Below are positions 10,453 through 20,660 of a DNA stretch of 64,000 bases, piece after piece. Source of the DNA: Kazachstania africana CBS 2517 (Eukaryota > Ascomycota > Saccharomycetes > Saccharomycetales > Saccharomycetaceae). Both the position numbers and the translations under genes were made by a program. Within the stretch, counting starts at the first letter, position 1; the number at the start of each line of letters is the position of its first letter. The stretch lies in the NCBI RefSeq assembly GCF_000304475.1, contig NC_018947.1, positions 1 to 64,000 of the forward strand. Direction: 5' to 3'. The notes under the pieces are model-generated. The model did not search any database, had not been told where the DNA came from, and saw only the letters and a list, made by a program, of their open reading frames with translations.

Positions 10453-11316
10453 ATGAGTAGTATTTCCATAGCCGTAGGTTGTGCTGTCGGTATTCCTGTG
10501 GGTGTTGGTGTAATAGTGGCCTGTGCATTTTGGATAAGGTTACAGAAAAGATTCAAAGATGAATTCGTTGCTGATGCAGATGTGGAGAATCCTGCTCATA
10601 GTGATGCAGAAGTACTGAACTTCAATAATTTGAGTTCTTTGGAAGTAAAGCAGGGAAGTGTGGATCGCGATAATAAGGTAAATAATAACTATATTCCTGC
10701 ATATCGTAAGAAAATGAGATCTCTGCGGTTAAATGAACACCAGCGTCCTAATCTCGAGAGATCAGACATTTCTAGTTCTGCTACACCAACTGGTGCAACG
10801 AACCATGATGCTAGCTCCATTACCTCTTTTTCAAACTCCTCAATAAACAAATTCAAGCCAAGTATATATGACCAAATGATCCCGGTTCTTGATGACACTA
10901 AATCAGGATTCTTTTCTGAAAAAGCATCTACACTCTCTTTGCACACAAACGCAAACAATAAAAATGAAACATTAATGAAAAATATATCCGCAGATGACCT
11001 AGATCTAGGCTCCTACTATCCAAGACGTCCATCTTCTAACTTAAGCAAGCTAAATTTAGCAAATCATTCAAATCCATCATTCCATACAAGAACTTCATCT
11101 ATGACATCATTGTCAAAACCTTCAAATAATATACCTAACGTGTTTGCTACTCCAAAAACTACTGATACAAACGACGTCACTGATACATATTATCTCAAAA
11201 ATAATTATAACATTGATGATGAAAATCAAATAACGGAAGAAGATCAATATGAAAATGAGTTCACTAACTATTCTGAAAACAAAAGACAATTTATCGATTC
11301 TTTAAAACCAAAATAA
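10453..11316 (+). CDS. SKG1: Skg1/Aim20-type single-pass membrane protein
   Basis: The 287-aa product has a short N-terminus, one strong transmembrane segment at about residues 4-27 (AVGCAVGIPVGVGVIVACAF region) and a long Ser/Asn-rich cytoplasmic tail. S. cerevisiae Skg1 is a plasma-membrane protein of the bud and daughter cell linked to cell-wall polymer composition; Aim20 is its duplicate. Identity rests on this architecture and on position next to BAS1, as for YKR100C-YKR099W. Because POT1 is the other neighbour, as near AIM20, the gene could equally be called the AIM20 copy. The start is the ATG at 10453. Confidence 0.8.
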   Translation: MSSISIAVGCAVGIPVGVGVIVACAFWIRLQKRFKDEFVADADVENPAHSDAEVLNFNNLSSLEVKQGSVDRDNKVNNNYIPAYRKKMRSLRLNEHQRPNLERSDISSSATPTGATNHDASSITSFSNSSINKFKPSIYDQMIPVLDDTKSGFFSEKASTLSLHTNANNKNETLMKNISADDLDLGSYYPRRPSSNLSKLNLANHSNPSFHTRTSSMTSLSKPSNNIPNVFATPKTTDTNDVTDTYYLKNNYNIDDENQITEEDQYENEFTNYSENKRQFIDSLKPK

Positions 11317-11414
11317 AAATGAAAAAAAATTAAAATAAGACTCACTCATATATCTATATGCATATATACAATGTCATATAATATTCACTTGTACTATAAT
11401 GATTCACATAACGT

Positions 11415-13460
11415 TCAACTAGGATTCAAAGGCAATATTGTATTACTTGAATCTTCCGTGTTATTATCTCCCCCATCTGCCGGCTTCTGGTGCTTGTATG
11501 ACAATTTACTTAATGTTTCCCAAAAGTCTACACCATCCTGTTCCTCTTCAATTTTATAACTAGAATGTTGGGATTCTTTATTCTTCTTCCTCTTTTTCCT
11601 TTTTCTTAAACTACTTTTACTACCAGAGGTACTTACATTGCTACTAACACCACTTAATGGACTTTGAATATGATTATTGGGGCTTGGATTAAGTATTCTA
11701 CTTAAATGAGCTGACTTTGAAATGTCAGAAGATTCCAATTGCGGCTTGATAGTAGGTGGTAGATAGTTGAAATGAGATAATCTATTCGGCTCAATTTCTT
11801 TGGGTAATTCAGTACCACCATTCCCTACCGCGTGTAATAGAGTGTTGAAGGAGTTAGTAGTGCCTGTACTAGCGCTTGCGCTAGCATCTATCGCACTTTG
11901 TGATATGTTTATTGGAATATTATTATCAGCATTATTAGAAAGATTTGGATAAAAGAGATTTGGAGTACTTCCTGTACTGTTTGGTACCTGGGTATTAGGC
12001 GAAAAACTAAACTTCGTACTATTCTGAACATGTCCGTATTGGTTTTTGGCGACAAAATCTGTTCTCTCAAATGGTGCGGTGAATTCATTTTTCATATTAT
12101 TTGCCATAGAATTTGGAGTATTCTGACCATTTGTAGTAGATGACGCTATACTCGATGCAGAAGCAACACTTGTCCTAACGTTTTCAGTTGACATTGATCG
12201 GCTTATGTTACTATTTGCATTTATGTGTGGGCCATAATGGTTGTGGATATGTTGATGAACGGATATTTTTAGTGAATATTTCTTGGCTTGTTCAAGCAGC
12301 TCAGTTACTAACTCGCTATTACTTATTCTGCCGTTAGAAATTGAAAGTCCCTTCCCGTCTTTCAAAATAAACTTCCATTCGGTTTCAGTATCCACAGATA
12401 CGGAATCTTGTTTTGGTCGACCAGTGTTCTCCAGTGAGGAGAGGGGTGATGCAAAATTTTTTTGTCGTTGTTCTGCTGACTTTTGTTGAGATGTTTCTGC
12501 TATCTCAAAAGACGGACTTGCTGAGCGACTATTACTCACATTAGATTGAATCAATTTATTTCTTCTAAGAGGATCATTAAAGCCTGCTAATGAAGGATGA
12601 CTTGAAGATGTTCCTATCAATTGGGGTGTGTCGAAGGAGTTGAGCACTAAGCTATTGTTTGAAGTGGTGCCACTCGCAGCACCGTTATCTGTAAAGTCAC
12701 TTAATGCGCTTGCGGACTTGCTAGATGGAATGGGGTTCATTTTCGTTAGATCTATATTTTTGTTTTCCTTAACTGCTTTAGTAATTTCTTCGCTAGCACG
12801 ATTTCTCACTACTAAGGTAATAATTTTTCTCCACCTATTTCTGCACGTCAAACTTGGTCTAAAAGTCATTTCTGATGATATTTTTCTCCATTTGGTACCA
12901 TATTTCTTGACTTTACTTATGAGGGCTAAGTCTTCCTCTACAGTCCACTCCCTTAATCTGCCTTTACTGGTAGGGCCTAAAACTTCAATATATCTCTTTG
13001 CACACTGATCCTCGGTCCTTCCTGCAATTTCCATTGATACGCTCAGCCAATGAGATCCGTGTTTCTCGTAAGCTTTAACTAGTAACTCATCTTCTTCCTT
13101 AGTCCATCTACCTTTCTTAAGATTGGGATCTAACGAACCGGTCCAACGCTTTCTTAAATCTTTGCCCGTTCGCAGACTATTTTCAAACTTGGAAGCCAAA
13201 TTTTCCCAACTTATTTTCTTTGAAATTTCAATGGATTCTTGAATTGATTTAATATCAGAAAGTCCATTTGTGTAATTCATTTCAATCAAAGCAGAATTAA
13301 CAAGATCTATCAACTGCTGGTCGTCTTCTTTATTCCATGAATTTCTTCCAGCCTTTCTATGTGTCTGGTACCCTAACGACTCCGTAATATCCAGAAGGTC
13401 AAAAGAGTCAAACTTTTTTGATCTTGCTTTTTTGAGTCTTTTATCGCTGGATGCTGACAT
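11415..13460 (-). CDS. BAS1: Myb-type transcription factor Bas1
   Basis: The 681-aa product activates purine, histidine and one-carbon genes together with Pho2 (Bas2) in response to AICAR/SAICAR. Three Myb repeats fill about residues 35-215; the tryptophans and the RKRWTGSLDPNLKKGRWT and TEDQCAKRYIEVLGP segments are nearly identical to S. cerevisiae Bas1. A conserved block at about residues 355-405 (LKDGKGLSISNG through SLKISVHQHIHNHYG) corresponds to the BIRD interaction/regulatory region. The tail has GVDFWETL and ends in ILPLNPS, as in S. cerevisiae. The linkers are Ser/Asn-rich. It is convergent with SKG1 (98 bases apart) and divergent from UBP11. A Bas1-type site appears upstream of MTD1 in this window. 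Confidence 0.97.
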   Translation of the reverse strand: MSASSDKRLKKARSKKFDSFDLLDITESLGYQTHRKAGRNSWNKEDDQQLIDLVNSALIEMNYTNGLSDIKSIQESIEISKKISWENLASKFENSLRTGKDLRKRWTGSLDPNLKKGRWTKEEDELLVKAYEKHGSHWLSVSMEIAGRTEDQCAKRYIEVLGPTSKGRLREWTVEEDLALISKVKKYGTKWRKISSEMTFRPSLTCRNRWRKIITLVVRNRASEEITKAVKENKNIDLTKMNPIPSSKSASALSDFTDNGAASGTTSNNSLVLNSFDTPQLIGTSSSHPSLAGFNDPLRRNKLIQSNVSNSRSASPSFEIAETSQQKSAEQRQKNFASPLSSLENTGRPKQDSVSVDTETEWKFILKDGKGLSISNGRISNSELVTELLEQAKKYSLKISVHQHIHNHYGPHINANSNISRSMSTENVRTSVASASSIASSTTNGQNTPNSMANNMKNEFTAPFERTDFVAKNQYGHVQNSTKFSFSPNTQVPNSTGSTPNLFYPNLSNNADNNIPINISQSAIDASASASTGTTNSFNTLLHAVGNGGTELPKEIEPNRLSHFNYLPPTIKPQLESSDISKSAHLSRILNPSPNNHIQSPLSGVSSNVSTSGSKSSLRKRKKRKKNKESQHSSYKIEEEQDGVDFWETLSKLSYKHQKPADGGDNNTEDSSNTILPLNPS

Positions 13461-14148
13461 TGTTATCTTGTGAGGGTATTCGCTATTTTCCCTATGACTA
13501 TTACTTAGTACACCTTAATCTATTTCCTATGGCTCGTATCCCAATACGCTCTTGTTATTTGTCAGTGTTCCTTCTTGCAATTAGACTTCTTTGATGCAAT
13601 GGGAAAATGTAGATAAAAGAAAAGCACGTAACCGTACGAAAAAAAGAGCAGCTCTTGTTAGACCTTCAGCATATAAGCTTAGTTATCTAAAACAAAAGCT
13701 TTTGTAATGGGAAGTGGGGATTAGTAGCTTGCACTTAACGGTATTTCGTATGTAAATCAACCGTTAATAGTCATATAGTCTAATCAAAAATTTTTCATTT
13801 TCTCGATGAGATTCGTTTCTTGTTGTGACAGTTCCTGCGCTCGATGACTGGAACACGATAAAAACAAAAAAAAAAAAGAAGAGCGCAACACGTCCGGAAT
13901 TACCCCGGTCGTTCTTAACTTTCCCAGCCAAATCTAATTACATTTCGAACACCTTCCTATCGCGGAAATAGATGAACAAATATGGAATGACTATACCTGA
14001 TTAGGTATTCTCCGAAAATCTAAGTTCAAAAAGAAAAGGTCCTTTTAAGTAGATAATGAAGACAATCAATGGAAAGAGTGCATCATTTGAAGTGGTTTCA
14101 AGCAGTTTAGAGTATAGTTTCTCGACCTATAAAGGTTAGACAAGAGAC
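13461..14148. other. Divergent BAS1-UBP11 intergenic region
   Basis: These 688 bases lie between two divergent starts and must hold both promoters. I see a poly(A) run near 13867-13876 and AT-rich stretches, but no element I can assign to a named factor and no RNA gene. Confidence 0.6.
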
Positions 14149-16119
14149 ATGGCATCATTATCTTCAGACAAAATGAATCTGGAGGATTCTAGCCTTGATG
14201 GCGATCCTATTTTCTCTGACATAGAGATGGACGATTTACCTAGCTTGGTTGATTCAATATTCCAGCATGATATCAAAGATTATTATACCAAGCTTAGATT
14301 GGAAAGGCTTAATGATCTTTTGGACCATACAACCTATCTGTTAGACCTTTTCAAAGTTTACACGAGCCATAAATCAAGGAAAAGACAAGCCACATTAGCA
14401 TTCGTAAATGGTAGCTTCTACTTATTTCTGATAATACCATACTGTGTACAGTTTCAGACAAAAAATAAGTTGTTCACACGATATAAGGATCTCAAGATTG
14501 ACTATGAAGGTCAGATCTCGATGAAAAACATCCTTGACACAGTCAAAGAAAAAAGTGTTTCAATATTGGAACAAGATTTGAGCGGCATCAATCGAAGAAT
14601 TCTCAAGAAAAGGGCATATACAGAACCAAGTATAAGGAGTGGATTATCGAGGGATCGTAGCAGTACGTCAGTACTCTCTAGAAAACCTACTCTCTCGCAT
14701 GTTCCCTCGAATCCTCAAAGAACGTTATCAACACCTAAAAGATCGAGCACGTTGATGACTGAAAGCCTATCATTCGTGCTAGCTAGGCCAGCGGAAATTA
14801 AGAAGCATACAGTACCAATTATTGATGCAACAGATAATATTCCTAAAATGTTGTCTCTTGTTGGTCTTAGAAACCAGGGTAATACGTGCTATATCAATAG
14901 TATGGTTCAGTGTTTATTTGGGACTAAAGTCCTCAGAGATTTATTTATTTCTGAATANNNATATAAGGACTTCATAAAGAAGGATGCAGAGACGAAAATT
15001 TCAGAACCATTTGCAAGATTACTATTGACAATGTATGAAAATGGAGGCACTTCAGTGATACCCAAAAATTTTCTGCAACAGTTTTCTCTTTTGAGACCAG
15101 ATCTGAACATTCCTAAGGATCAGCAAGATACGCAAGAGTTCCTTGTTATCTTGTTGGATATTTTACATGATGAATTAGTTTACACAGATGATTTAATAAG
15201 TAACAACTACGTTTCCGATGACATAAATTTAGGTAAAGAGTATATGCCATGGTTACAGAATAACTTAAAAGCTAACGGTAAGTCACCAATAGACCTGATA
15301 TTTCAGGGCCAAATTGAAAATTGCCTGCAGTGTCAACGATGTGGTAATACGTCCTACAATTATTCGATGTTCTACATGCTTTCGTTGGCAATACCAAAAA
15401 TTGCTAAAGAAAACAGCAAAAACAGGGTTAAGTTGGAGGACTGTATAAATTTTTTCACGAGTGATGAAATTTTAACTGGTGAAAATGCTTGGAACTGTCC
15501 AAAATGTTGCCCAACCACTATTGAGACTTATGATGAGGCCGATTCGCCAGCCACTGTAGAAAACAGAGTAAAAAATAAGAGTATAAATCCATTGAATTTT
15601 TTCAAGCTTCATAAAGTTTTATCTCCTTCGAGTGGTAATCACCATCGTCACCATCATCATCATCATCATCATAAATCTGATGGTAAGAACAAAAATAAAT
15701 ATAAAAATGAGAAACTAATAACCCTTAAGCAGTTGAATTTCATCAAATTACCACCCATTCTAGTCATTCATTTATCAAGATTTTATTATAATTCTACAAA
15801 AAAGAATAATGCCGTCATAACGTATCCACTAATATTGAATATCATAATGAAAAATAATATTGATGTCGTCAAGTACAAACTATACGGTTTAATCAATCAC
15901 CAAGGTGGCTTGACGAAAGGGCATTATACTTCTATTGTTAATAAGGACTTAAATCACAGTCTTGACTTAAATGAACAGCAGTGGTACAATTTTGATGATG
16001 AAGTTATTAAAAAATTGAATTCAAATAATACGATAAACAAAAAAGAGTCATTTAATATTGAAAAAGATGAGTTTGATAGTAGTAAAGTTTATGTTTTATT
16101 TTATGAAAGAATTGAATAG
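14149..16119 (+). CDS. UBP11: Ubiquitin-specific protease Ubp11 (UBP7/UBP11 family)
   Basis: The 656-aa product is a cysteine deubiquitinase of the USP (C19) family. The Cys box NQGNTCYINSMVQCL puts the nucleophile at about residue 247; the His box GLTKGHYTSIV is at about residue 592. A CxxC...CxxC zinc-finger pair lies between them (CLQCQRCG and CPKCC). A histidine-rich stretch (HHRHHHHHHHH) precedes the last third and comes from a CAT/CAC microsatellite. Order next to BAS1 and PCK1 matches YKR098C. S. cerevisiae Ubp11 is 717 aa; Ubp7 is much longer, so this copy fits Ubp11. Three N at 14958-14960 hide parts of two residues without shifting the frame. A second ATG at codon 9 could also be used. 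Confidence 0.92.
   Translation: MASLSSDKMNLEDSSLDGDPIFSDIEMDDLPSLVDSIFQHDIKDYYTKLRLERLNDLLDHTTYLLDLFKVYTSHKSRKRQATLAFVNGSFYLFLIIPYCVQFQTKNKLFTRYKDLKIDYEGQISMKNILDTVKEKSVSILEQDLSGINRRILKKRAYTEPSIRSGLSRDRSSTSVLSRKPTLSHVPSNPQRTLSTPKRSSTLMTESLSFVLARPAEIKKHTVPIIDATDNIPKMLSLVGLRNQGNTCYINSMVQCLFGTKVLRDLFISEXXYKDFIKKDAETKISEPFARLLLTMYENGGTSVIPKNFLQQFSLLRPDLNIPKDQQDTQEFLVILLDILHDELVYTDDLISNNYVSDDINLGKEYMPWLQNNLKANGKSPIDLIFQGQIENCLQCQRCGNTSYNYSMFYMLSLAIPKIAKENSKNRVKLEDCINFFTSDEILTGENAWNCPKCCPTTIETYDEADSPATVENRVKNKSINPLNFFKLHKVLSPSSGNHHRHHHHHHHHKSDGKNKNKYKNEKLITLKQLNFIKLPPILVIHLSRFYYNSTKKNNAVITYPLILNIIMKNNIDVVKYKLYGLINHQGGLTKGHYTSIVNKDLNHSLDLNEQQWYNFDDEVIKKLNSNNTINKKESFNIEKDEFDSSKVYVLFYERIE
14958..14960. 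other. Three-base assembly ambiguity inside UBP11
   Basis: NNN lies in the coding sequence after LFISE and before YKDF. The reading frame is the same on both sides, so it is probably a local uncertainty and not a disruption. Confidence 0.95.
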
Positions 16120-16234
16120 CCAGCTAGCGTTTTAAATGTAATAATTTGTTTAATCTTAATCATTATCAATATTCTCATATATAAGTTGCATTTATATATA
16201 TTATATATTAGACTATTTTTTTTCAATATGGGAA

Positions 16235-17884
16235 CTAAAGTCGTGGACCGGCAGCTAACACTTCTTTCGTTGCTTTATCCTCATAGGTTTTGAAGTTTTC
16301 AATAAATAGTTTGGATAATTTTTTGACAGCACCTGAATATTTGAGCTCGCCTTCATACCAATTCTTCGATGGGTTTAATAACTTAGTTGGGACGTTATTT
16401 ACATTTTTAGGAACCTTTAAGTTAAAAATCGGTAAGGTTTCAAAAGATTCCTTTTCTAGAGAACCATCATGAATAGCATCTAAAATGGCTCTTGTATAGG
16501 GTAATGGACATCTTTTCCCGCCTGCAATGTAAGATGATCCAGTCCATCCAGTATTTATTAACCAGGCGTTAGCCTTATGTTTTTCCATTTTTTCTGCCAA
16601 CATTGTAGCATACTTCATCGGATGTAGTGCTAGGAAAGGTTGACCGAAACAAGACGAAAAAGTTGGTTGGGGTTCGGTAACGCCTTGTTCTGTGCCAGCC
16701 ATTTTTGACGTGTAACCAGATATGAAATGATACATGACTTGATCTGATGTTAATTTTGAAACTGGAGGTAAAACACCAGAAGCGTCACAAGTTAAAAGAA
16801 TAATATTTTTTGGATGTGAGTTAGCTATACATGGAATCTTAGCGCTTGGAATGAACTCAATAGGGTAAGCACATCTTGTATTTTCAGTGATGGAAGAATC
16901 ATCGTAATCAACTTCACGAGATTTTGGATCATAAACTACATTTTCCAATATTGAACCAAATTTTATAGAATTAAAAATTTCCGGTTCTTTCTCTACACTA
17001 AGATTGATACATTTAGCATAACAACCACCTTCAATATTGAATACACCGGTATCTGACCAACAATGTTCATCATCGCCAATCAAAAGTCTATGGGGGTCAG
17101 CAGATAAAGTAGTCTTCCCAGTACCACTTAAACCAAAGAATAAAGTGACGTCTTTTTTCTCGATACCTTCATTTGCCGAGGAATGTAAAGTTAAAACATT
17201 GTGATGGATTGGCATTAAATAAAACATGACAGTGAAAATACCTTTCTTCATTTCTCCTGCATATTCTGTACCAAGTATAATCATTTCCATGGCTTTGAAG
17301 TTAATTTCGATCGTGGTCTTTGATGACATATCTTCAGTATGGAAGTTAGCAGGGAACTGACCTGCATTCCAAACGGTAAAATCAGGATCACCAAAATTTT
17401 CTAATTCATCCTTTGTTGGCCTAATAAGCATGTTTGTCATGAAAAGTGCATGATATGCTCTTGCGCATACAACTCGAACTTTAATTCTATATTTTGGATC
17501 CCAACCAGCAAAAGCGTCAACAATATAGATATGTTCTCTTGTTCTTAAATAGTCAGCGGCTCTTTCTCTATTAATCTCCCATGTTCTTTCGGAGCATGGT
17601 TTATTGACTGGACCCCACCAAATATCCTCTTTAGAGTCAGACTCTTCTACAATACGTTTATCTTTTGGACATCTACCTGTTTTTTCGCCAGAATAAGCAA
17701 TAAGCGCACCTGTAGAAGAAATGATGGTATTTTTTTCATCTTTCAAAGCGTCTTCATAAAGAACAGAAACAGGAGCATTACGTCTAATAGTAGTGACACC
17801 AGAACTCAAATCTAATTCCTGTCTAATTTTTTGCTCGACGGCGTTTAAATCTTTCAATGGAGTAGTGACTTTGGAAGGAGACAT
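16235..17884 (-). CDS. PCK1: Phosphoenolpyruvate carboxykinase (ATP)
   Basis: The 549-aa product has exactly the length of S. cerevisiae Pck1. It catalyses ATP-dependent decarboxylation of oxaloacetate to phosphoenolpyruvate, the committed step of gluconeogenesis in the cytosol. The P-loop kinase motif GLSGTGKTTLSADP is at about residue 250, followed by the metal-binding IGDDEHCWSD segment. GALIAYSGEKTGRCPKDKR near the N-terminus and TGWTGSSYIAGGKRCPL are also conserved. It is convergent with UBP11 (115 bases apart) and divergent from BOR1 across a 936-base promoter. S. cerevisiae PCK1 is glucose-repressed through Cat8/Sip4; a CSRE-like site is present upstream. Confidence 0.98.
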   Translation of the reverse strand: MSPSKVTTPLKDLNAVEQKIRQELDLSSGVTTIRRNAPVSVLYEDALKDEKNTIISSTGALIAYSGEKTGRCPKDKRIVEESDSKEDIWWGPVNKPCSERTWEINRERAADYLRTREHIYIVDAFAGWDPKYRIKVRVVCARAYHALFMTNMLIRPTKDELENFGDPDFTVWNAGQFPANFHTEDMSSKTTIEINFKAMEMIILGTEYAGEMKKGIFTVMFYLMPIHHNVLTLHSSANEGIEKKDVTLFFGLSGTGKTTLSADPHRLLIGDDEHCWSDTGVFNIEGGCYAKCINLSVEKEPEIFNSIKFGSILENVVYDPKSREVDYDDSSITENTRCAYPIEFIPSAKIPCIANSHPKNIILLTCDASGVLPPVSKLTSDQVMYHFISGYTSKMAGTEQGVTEPQPTFSSCFGQPFLALHPMKYATMLAEKMEKHKANAWLINTGWTGSSYIAGGKRCPLPYTRAILDAIHDGSLEKESFETLPIFNLKVPKNVNNVPTKLLNPSKNWYEGELKYSGAVKKLSKLFIENFKTYEDKATKEVLAAGPRL

Positions 17885-18820
17885 GATTGAATATAATACG
17901 ATTTTTTCTGCTTGGTTGTTTGAGGTAGTTGTTTTTTGTATTAACTTCTTTTGTTATTATCAATATAATAGTATCTTAGGCATAAAATTATCTGTCGTTG
18001 AAATGGCAGTTTGCATATCAGAACCAGACACAAATTGTAAAATGGACTCCAATTTCAGAATGTTGCCATAATAATCGGTCTCTTATATATCAAATATTTC
18101 CATTTCGTGTCCTCCCCATATTTCCTTGTCCTGTCCACCAGACACAAAAAAAGATCATAGAGCATTGTTCATTATTATTAGTTACTACATCGCTTAGCCG
18201 CCCAACTCTAATTTTATCTTTCAGACCCAAAAAAAAAAAAATTAGGCGTAATTCATCGGAAATAATCGGGAAGTGGCTGTCATCGTGCTATTTTTCCCAT
18301 TTCGGCGAAAAGAGAAAAGGGACATCGCTTCCATCTTTCCGTATTAGTGGCTTTCAGCCATTGATGCGAAAGAGCTTGTATTGTGTTTGTGTGATATTCT
18401 TATTGGCTGCATTGAATTACCCACTCAAGAGATGTGTGGTAGAAAGATCGCACGAATGGAGATAAAGAACTTTTTTTTATGAGTAACGATGGGAACCGAG
18501 ATTACGGAGCATATAGGACTATGACAGGTTTTATTTAATCATTGATAGGGTATAATTAATTTCAAAAGGGAGTCAAATTTGAAAATACGTAATTCATAAA
18601 ATTGGTTGTTTAAGGGGAAGGGATGCATGACGATATTGTTCCTGTGCCTGAATGTCACAGTAGATCTACTTTACACTTCATTCACGTAACTTAGCATTTT
18701 TTTCAATCTTCAAGTGATGCCTTCTATACATCGCTCGACAAAAAAAAATAATAAAAAGTACTGCTTCCCAATGTGAAGATCAAGTAGAACGATGCCATAT
18801 TACAATACATTTGAGGTACA
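17885..18820. other. Divergent PCK1-BOR1 promoter region
   Basis: The region is 936 bases long and holds no gene. It has several short A runs, for example 18230-18241, and pyrimidine-rich stretches. Short open frames here have no domain content. A CSRE-like element is listed separately. I see no TATA box that stands out. Confidence 0.5.
18330..18341 (+). promoter_or_regulatory. CSRE-like element upstream of PCK1
   Basis: TCCATCTTTCCG matches the carbon-source response element consensus YCCRTYNRNCCG at all but one defined position. Cat8 and Sip4 bind such sites in S. cerevisiae gluconeogenic promoters including PCK1. It lies about 450 bases upstream of the PCK1 ATG. One mismatch and the short motif keep confidence low. 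Confidence 0.35.
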
Positions 18821-20518
18821 ATGAAAAAAAGTTATGTCACCGAAGAACATATCACAGTAGAAAATGTAAGTGTTTCAAAGAAGGTTCGAATACCAAGAAT
18901 AGGAACGGGTATATACCTCGATCTGAGGGATAGACTGCCAATATATTGGGCAGATTGGAAAGATTCCTTGGATTATCGCGTTATTCCTTCTTTGATAGCC
19001 ACGTATTTTGAAAATTTGCTACCAGCAATAGCATTTGCTCAAGATATGTTCGATAGGACAGATAATTCTTATGGGGTTAATGAAATTTTATTATCTAGTG
19101 CTATGGCAGGTATCATCTTCGGTATCTTGTCAGGTCAACCCTTATGTATCGTTGGTGTAACAGGGCCTATCACCATCTTTAATTATACGGTCTACGAAAT
19201 TATTAAACCTCTCAAAATCAATTACTTCGGGTTTATGTTTTGGATTTCTATTTGGGCAATGGTTTTACATCTTATCATAGCAATTATGAATGTTGTGGCT
19301 TTTTTACAATACGTCACCACATTTCCTTGTGACATATTTGGTTTATTCATCAATATCATATATATACAAAAAGGTATCCAGATTCTAACCAATCAATTTA
19401 ATGATGATACAAGTAGCAATCCATTAGCGTCAGGTTTTGCCAATGTCACTGTAGCATTGTTAATGTTCATTTTCGGTTTTACTTTCAAACAAGCACGGAA
19501 GTTCCCTATCTTAACTGAACGTATAAGGTGTTTTATATCTGATTACTCAACAGCGCTATCTGTGCTCTTTTGGTCCGCTTTTATTCATTTTGGTGGTGAT
19601 ATAAGTAATGTACATTTTTCAAAGTTACCAATTACTAAATCTTTCATTCCTACCGCAAATAATGGTTCTAGAGATCGTTCCACATGGCTAGCCTATGAGT
19701 CAATAATGGTAGGTAATGTCTTCCTAGCTTTACCTTTCGGAATAATATTAACAATTTTATTCTATTTCGACCACAATGTTTCATCATTAATGGCCCAAAA
19801 TGCTAAATATAAATTGACAAAGCCTTCCGCATTTCATTGGGATTTCTTCTTATTGGGTATTACAACTGGTATTAGTGGAGTTTTAGGACTACCTGCACCG
19901 AATGGGTTGATACCACAAGCGCCACTCCATACGGAATCTTTGCTGGTATATGGCTCTAGTGGAAATGTTATTAAGTGTGTGGAGCAAAGATTCACGAATA
20001 CTGTACAAGGTATCTTAATGCTAGCTACAATGGCAAGACCGTTTCTAATTTGTCTTGGTCAAATCCCTCAAGCCGTATTGTCTGGTTTATTTTTCATTAT
20101 GGGATTTGAAGGATTGATGGGGAATGCAATAATATCCAGGATAGTTTGGATATTTACAGACTCTAATACAAAGGCTGATTCAAAATTAAGCTATTTGTCC
20201 TACAAAAAGATTGCGCTATTTGTTTCATTTAGTATGATTGGCTTTACTGCTGAATTTGCAATCACAAACACAAAGGGGGCAATTGGATTTCCAATTGTTC
20301 TACTACTAACCGTCATCTTCACTTTTGTTTTTCCCATGATATTCACAGAAGAGGAATTAGATGCATTAAACCCAAGTGTTGCCCAAAAATTTACTATAAA
20401 AAATTTACTTCTAGAAACACTAAGTAACAACAAAGAAATTGATAATGACGAAGACATCCTTGCTGCTACCGATACTGCGCATGATAATATTGTTAGGACA
20501 ACCGCCTATGAGCAATAG
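18821..20518 (+). CDS. BOR1: Borate/bicarbonate-type anion transporter Bor1
   Basis: The 565-aa product belongs to the SLC4 family; S. cerevisiae Bor1 (576 aa) is a plasma-membrane borate exporter with roles in vacuolar trafficking. The conserved core LLPAIAFAQDMFDRTDNSYG, followed by GQPLCIVGVTGPI and NYTVYEIIKPL, is nearly identical to Bor1. GLPAPNGLIPQAPLHTE and GQIPQAVLSGLFFIMG are also conserved. About ten to twelve hydrophobic segments span residues 60-510, with short cytoplasmic tails. The start is the ATG at 18821. The gene is not at this position in S. cerevisiae (YNL275W, chromosome XIV), so it has been inserted here or lost from the equivalent site there. Confidence 0.95.
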   Translation: MKKSYVTEEHITVENVSVSKKVRIPRIGTGIYLDLRDRLPIYWADWKDSLDYRVIPSLIATYFENLLPAIAFAQDMFDRTDNSYGVNEILLSSAMAGIIFGILSGQPLCIVGVTGPITIFNYTVYEIIKPLKINYFGFMFWISIWAMVLHLIIAIMNVVAFLQYVTTFPCDIFGLFINIIYIQKGIQILTNQFNDDTSSNPLASGFANVTVALLMFIFGFTFKQARKFPILTERIRCFISDYSTALSVLFWSAFIHFGGDISNVHFSKLPITKSFIPTANNGSRDRSTWLAYESIMVGNVFLALPFGIILTILFYFDHNVSSLMAQNAKYKLTKPSAFHWDFFLLGITTGISGVLGLPAPNGLIPQAPLHTESLLVYGSSGNVIKCVEQRFTNTVQGILMLATMARPFLICLGQIPQAVLSGLFFIMGFEGLMGNAIISRIVWIFTDSNTKADSKLSYLSYKKIALFVSFSMIGFTAEFAITNTKGAIGFPIVLLLTVIFTFVFPMIFTEEELDALNPSVAQKFTIKNLLLETLSNNKEIDNDEDILAATDTAHDNIVRTTAYEQ

Positions 20519-20660
20519 GTTTACCACACCTACATAACTTGTACTTACTAGTAATAATAATGGCTGATATTCTTTTAATGCCCGTAATATCTTTCTTCAT
20601 AATAAATAAAAGAATAATTTTGTACTATGTAATGTTCCGACTATATATAAAAGTAATTAA

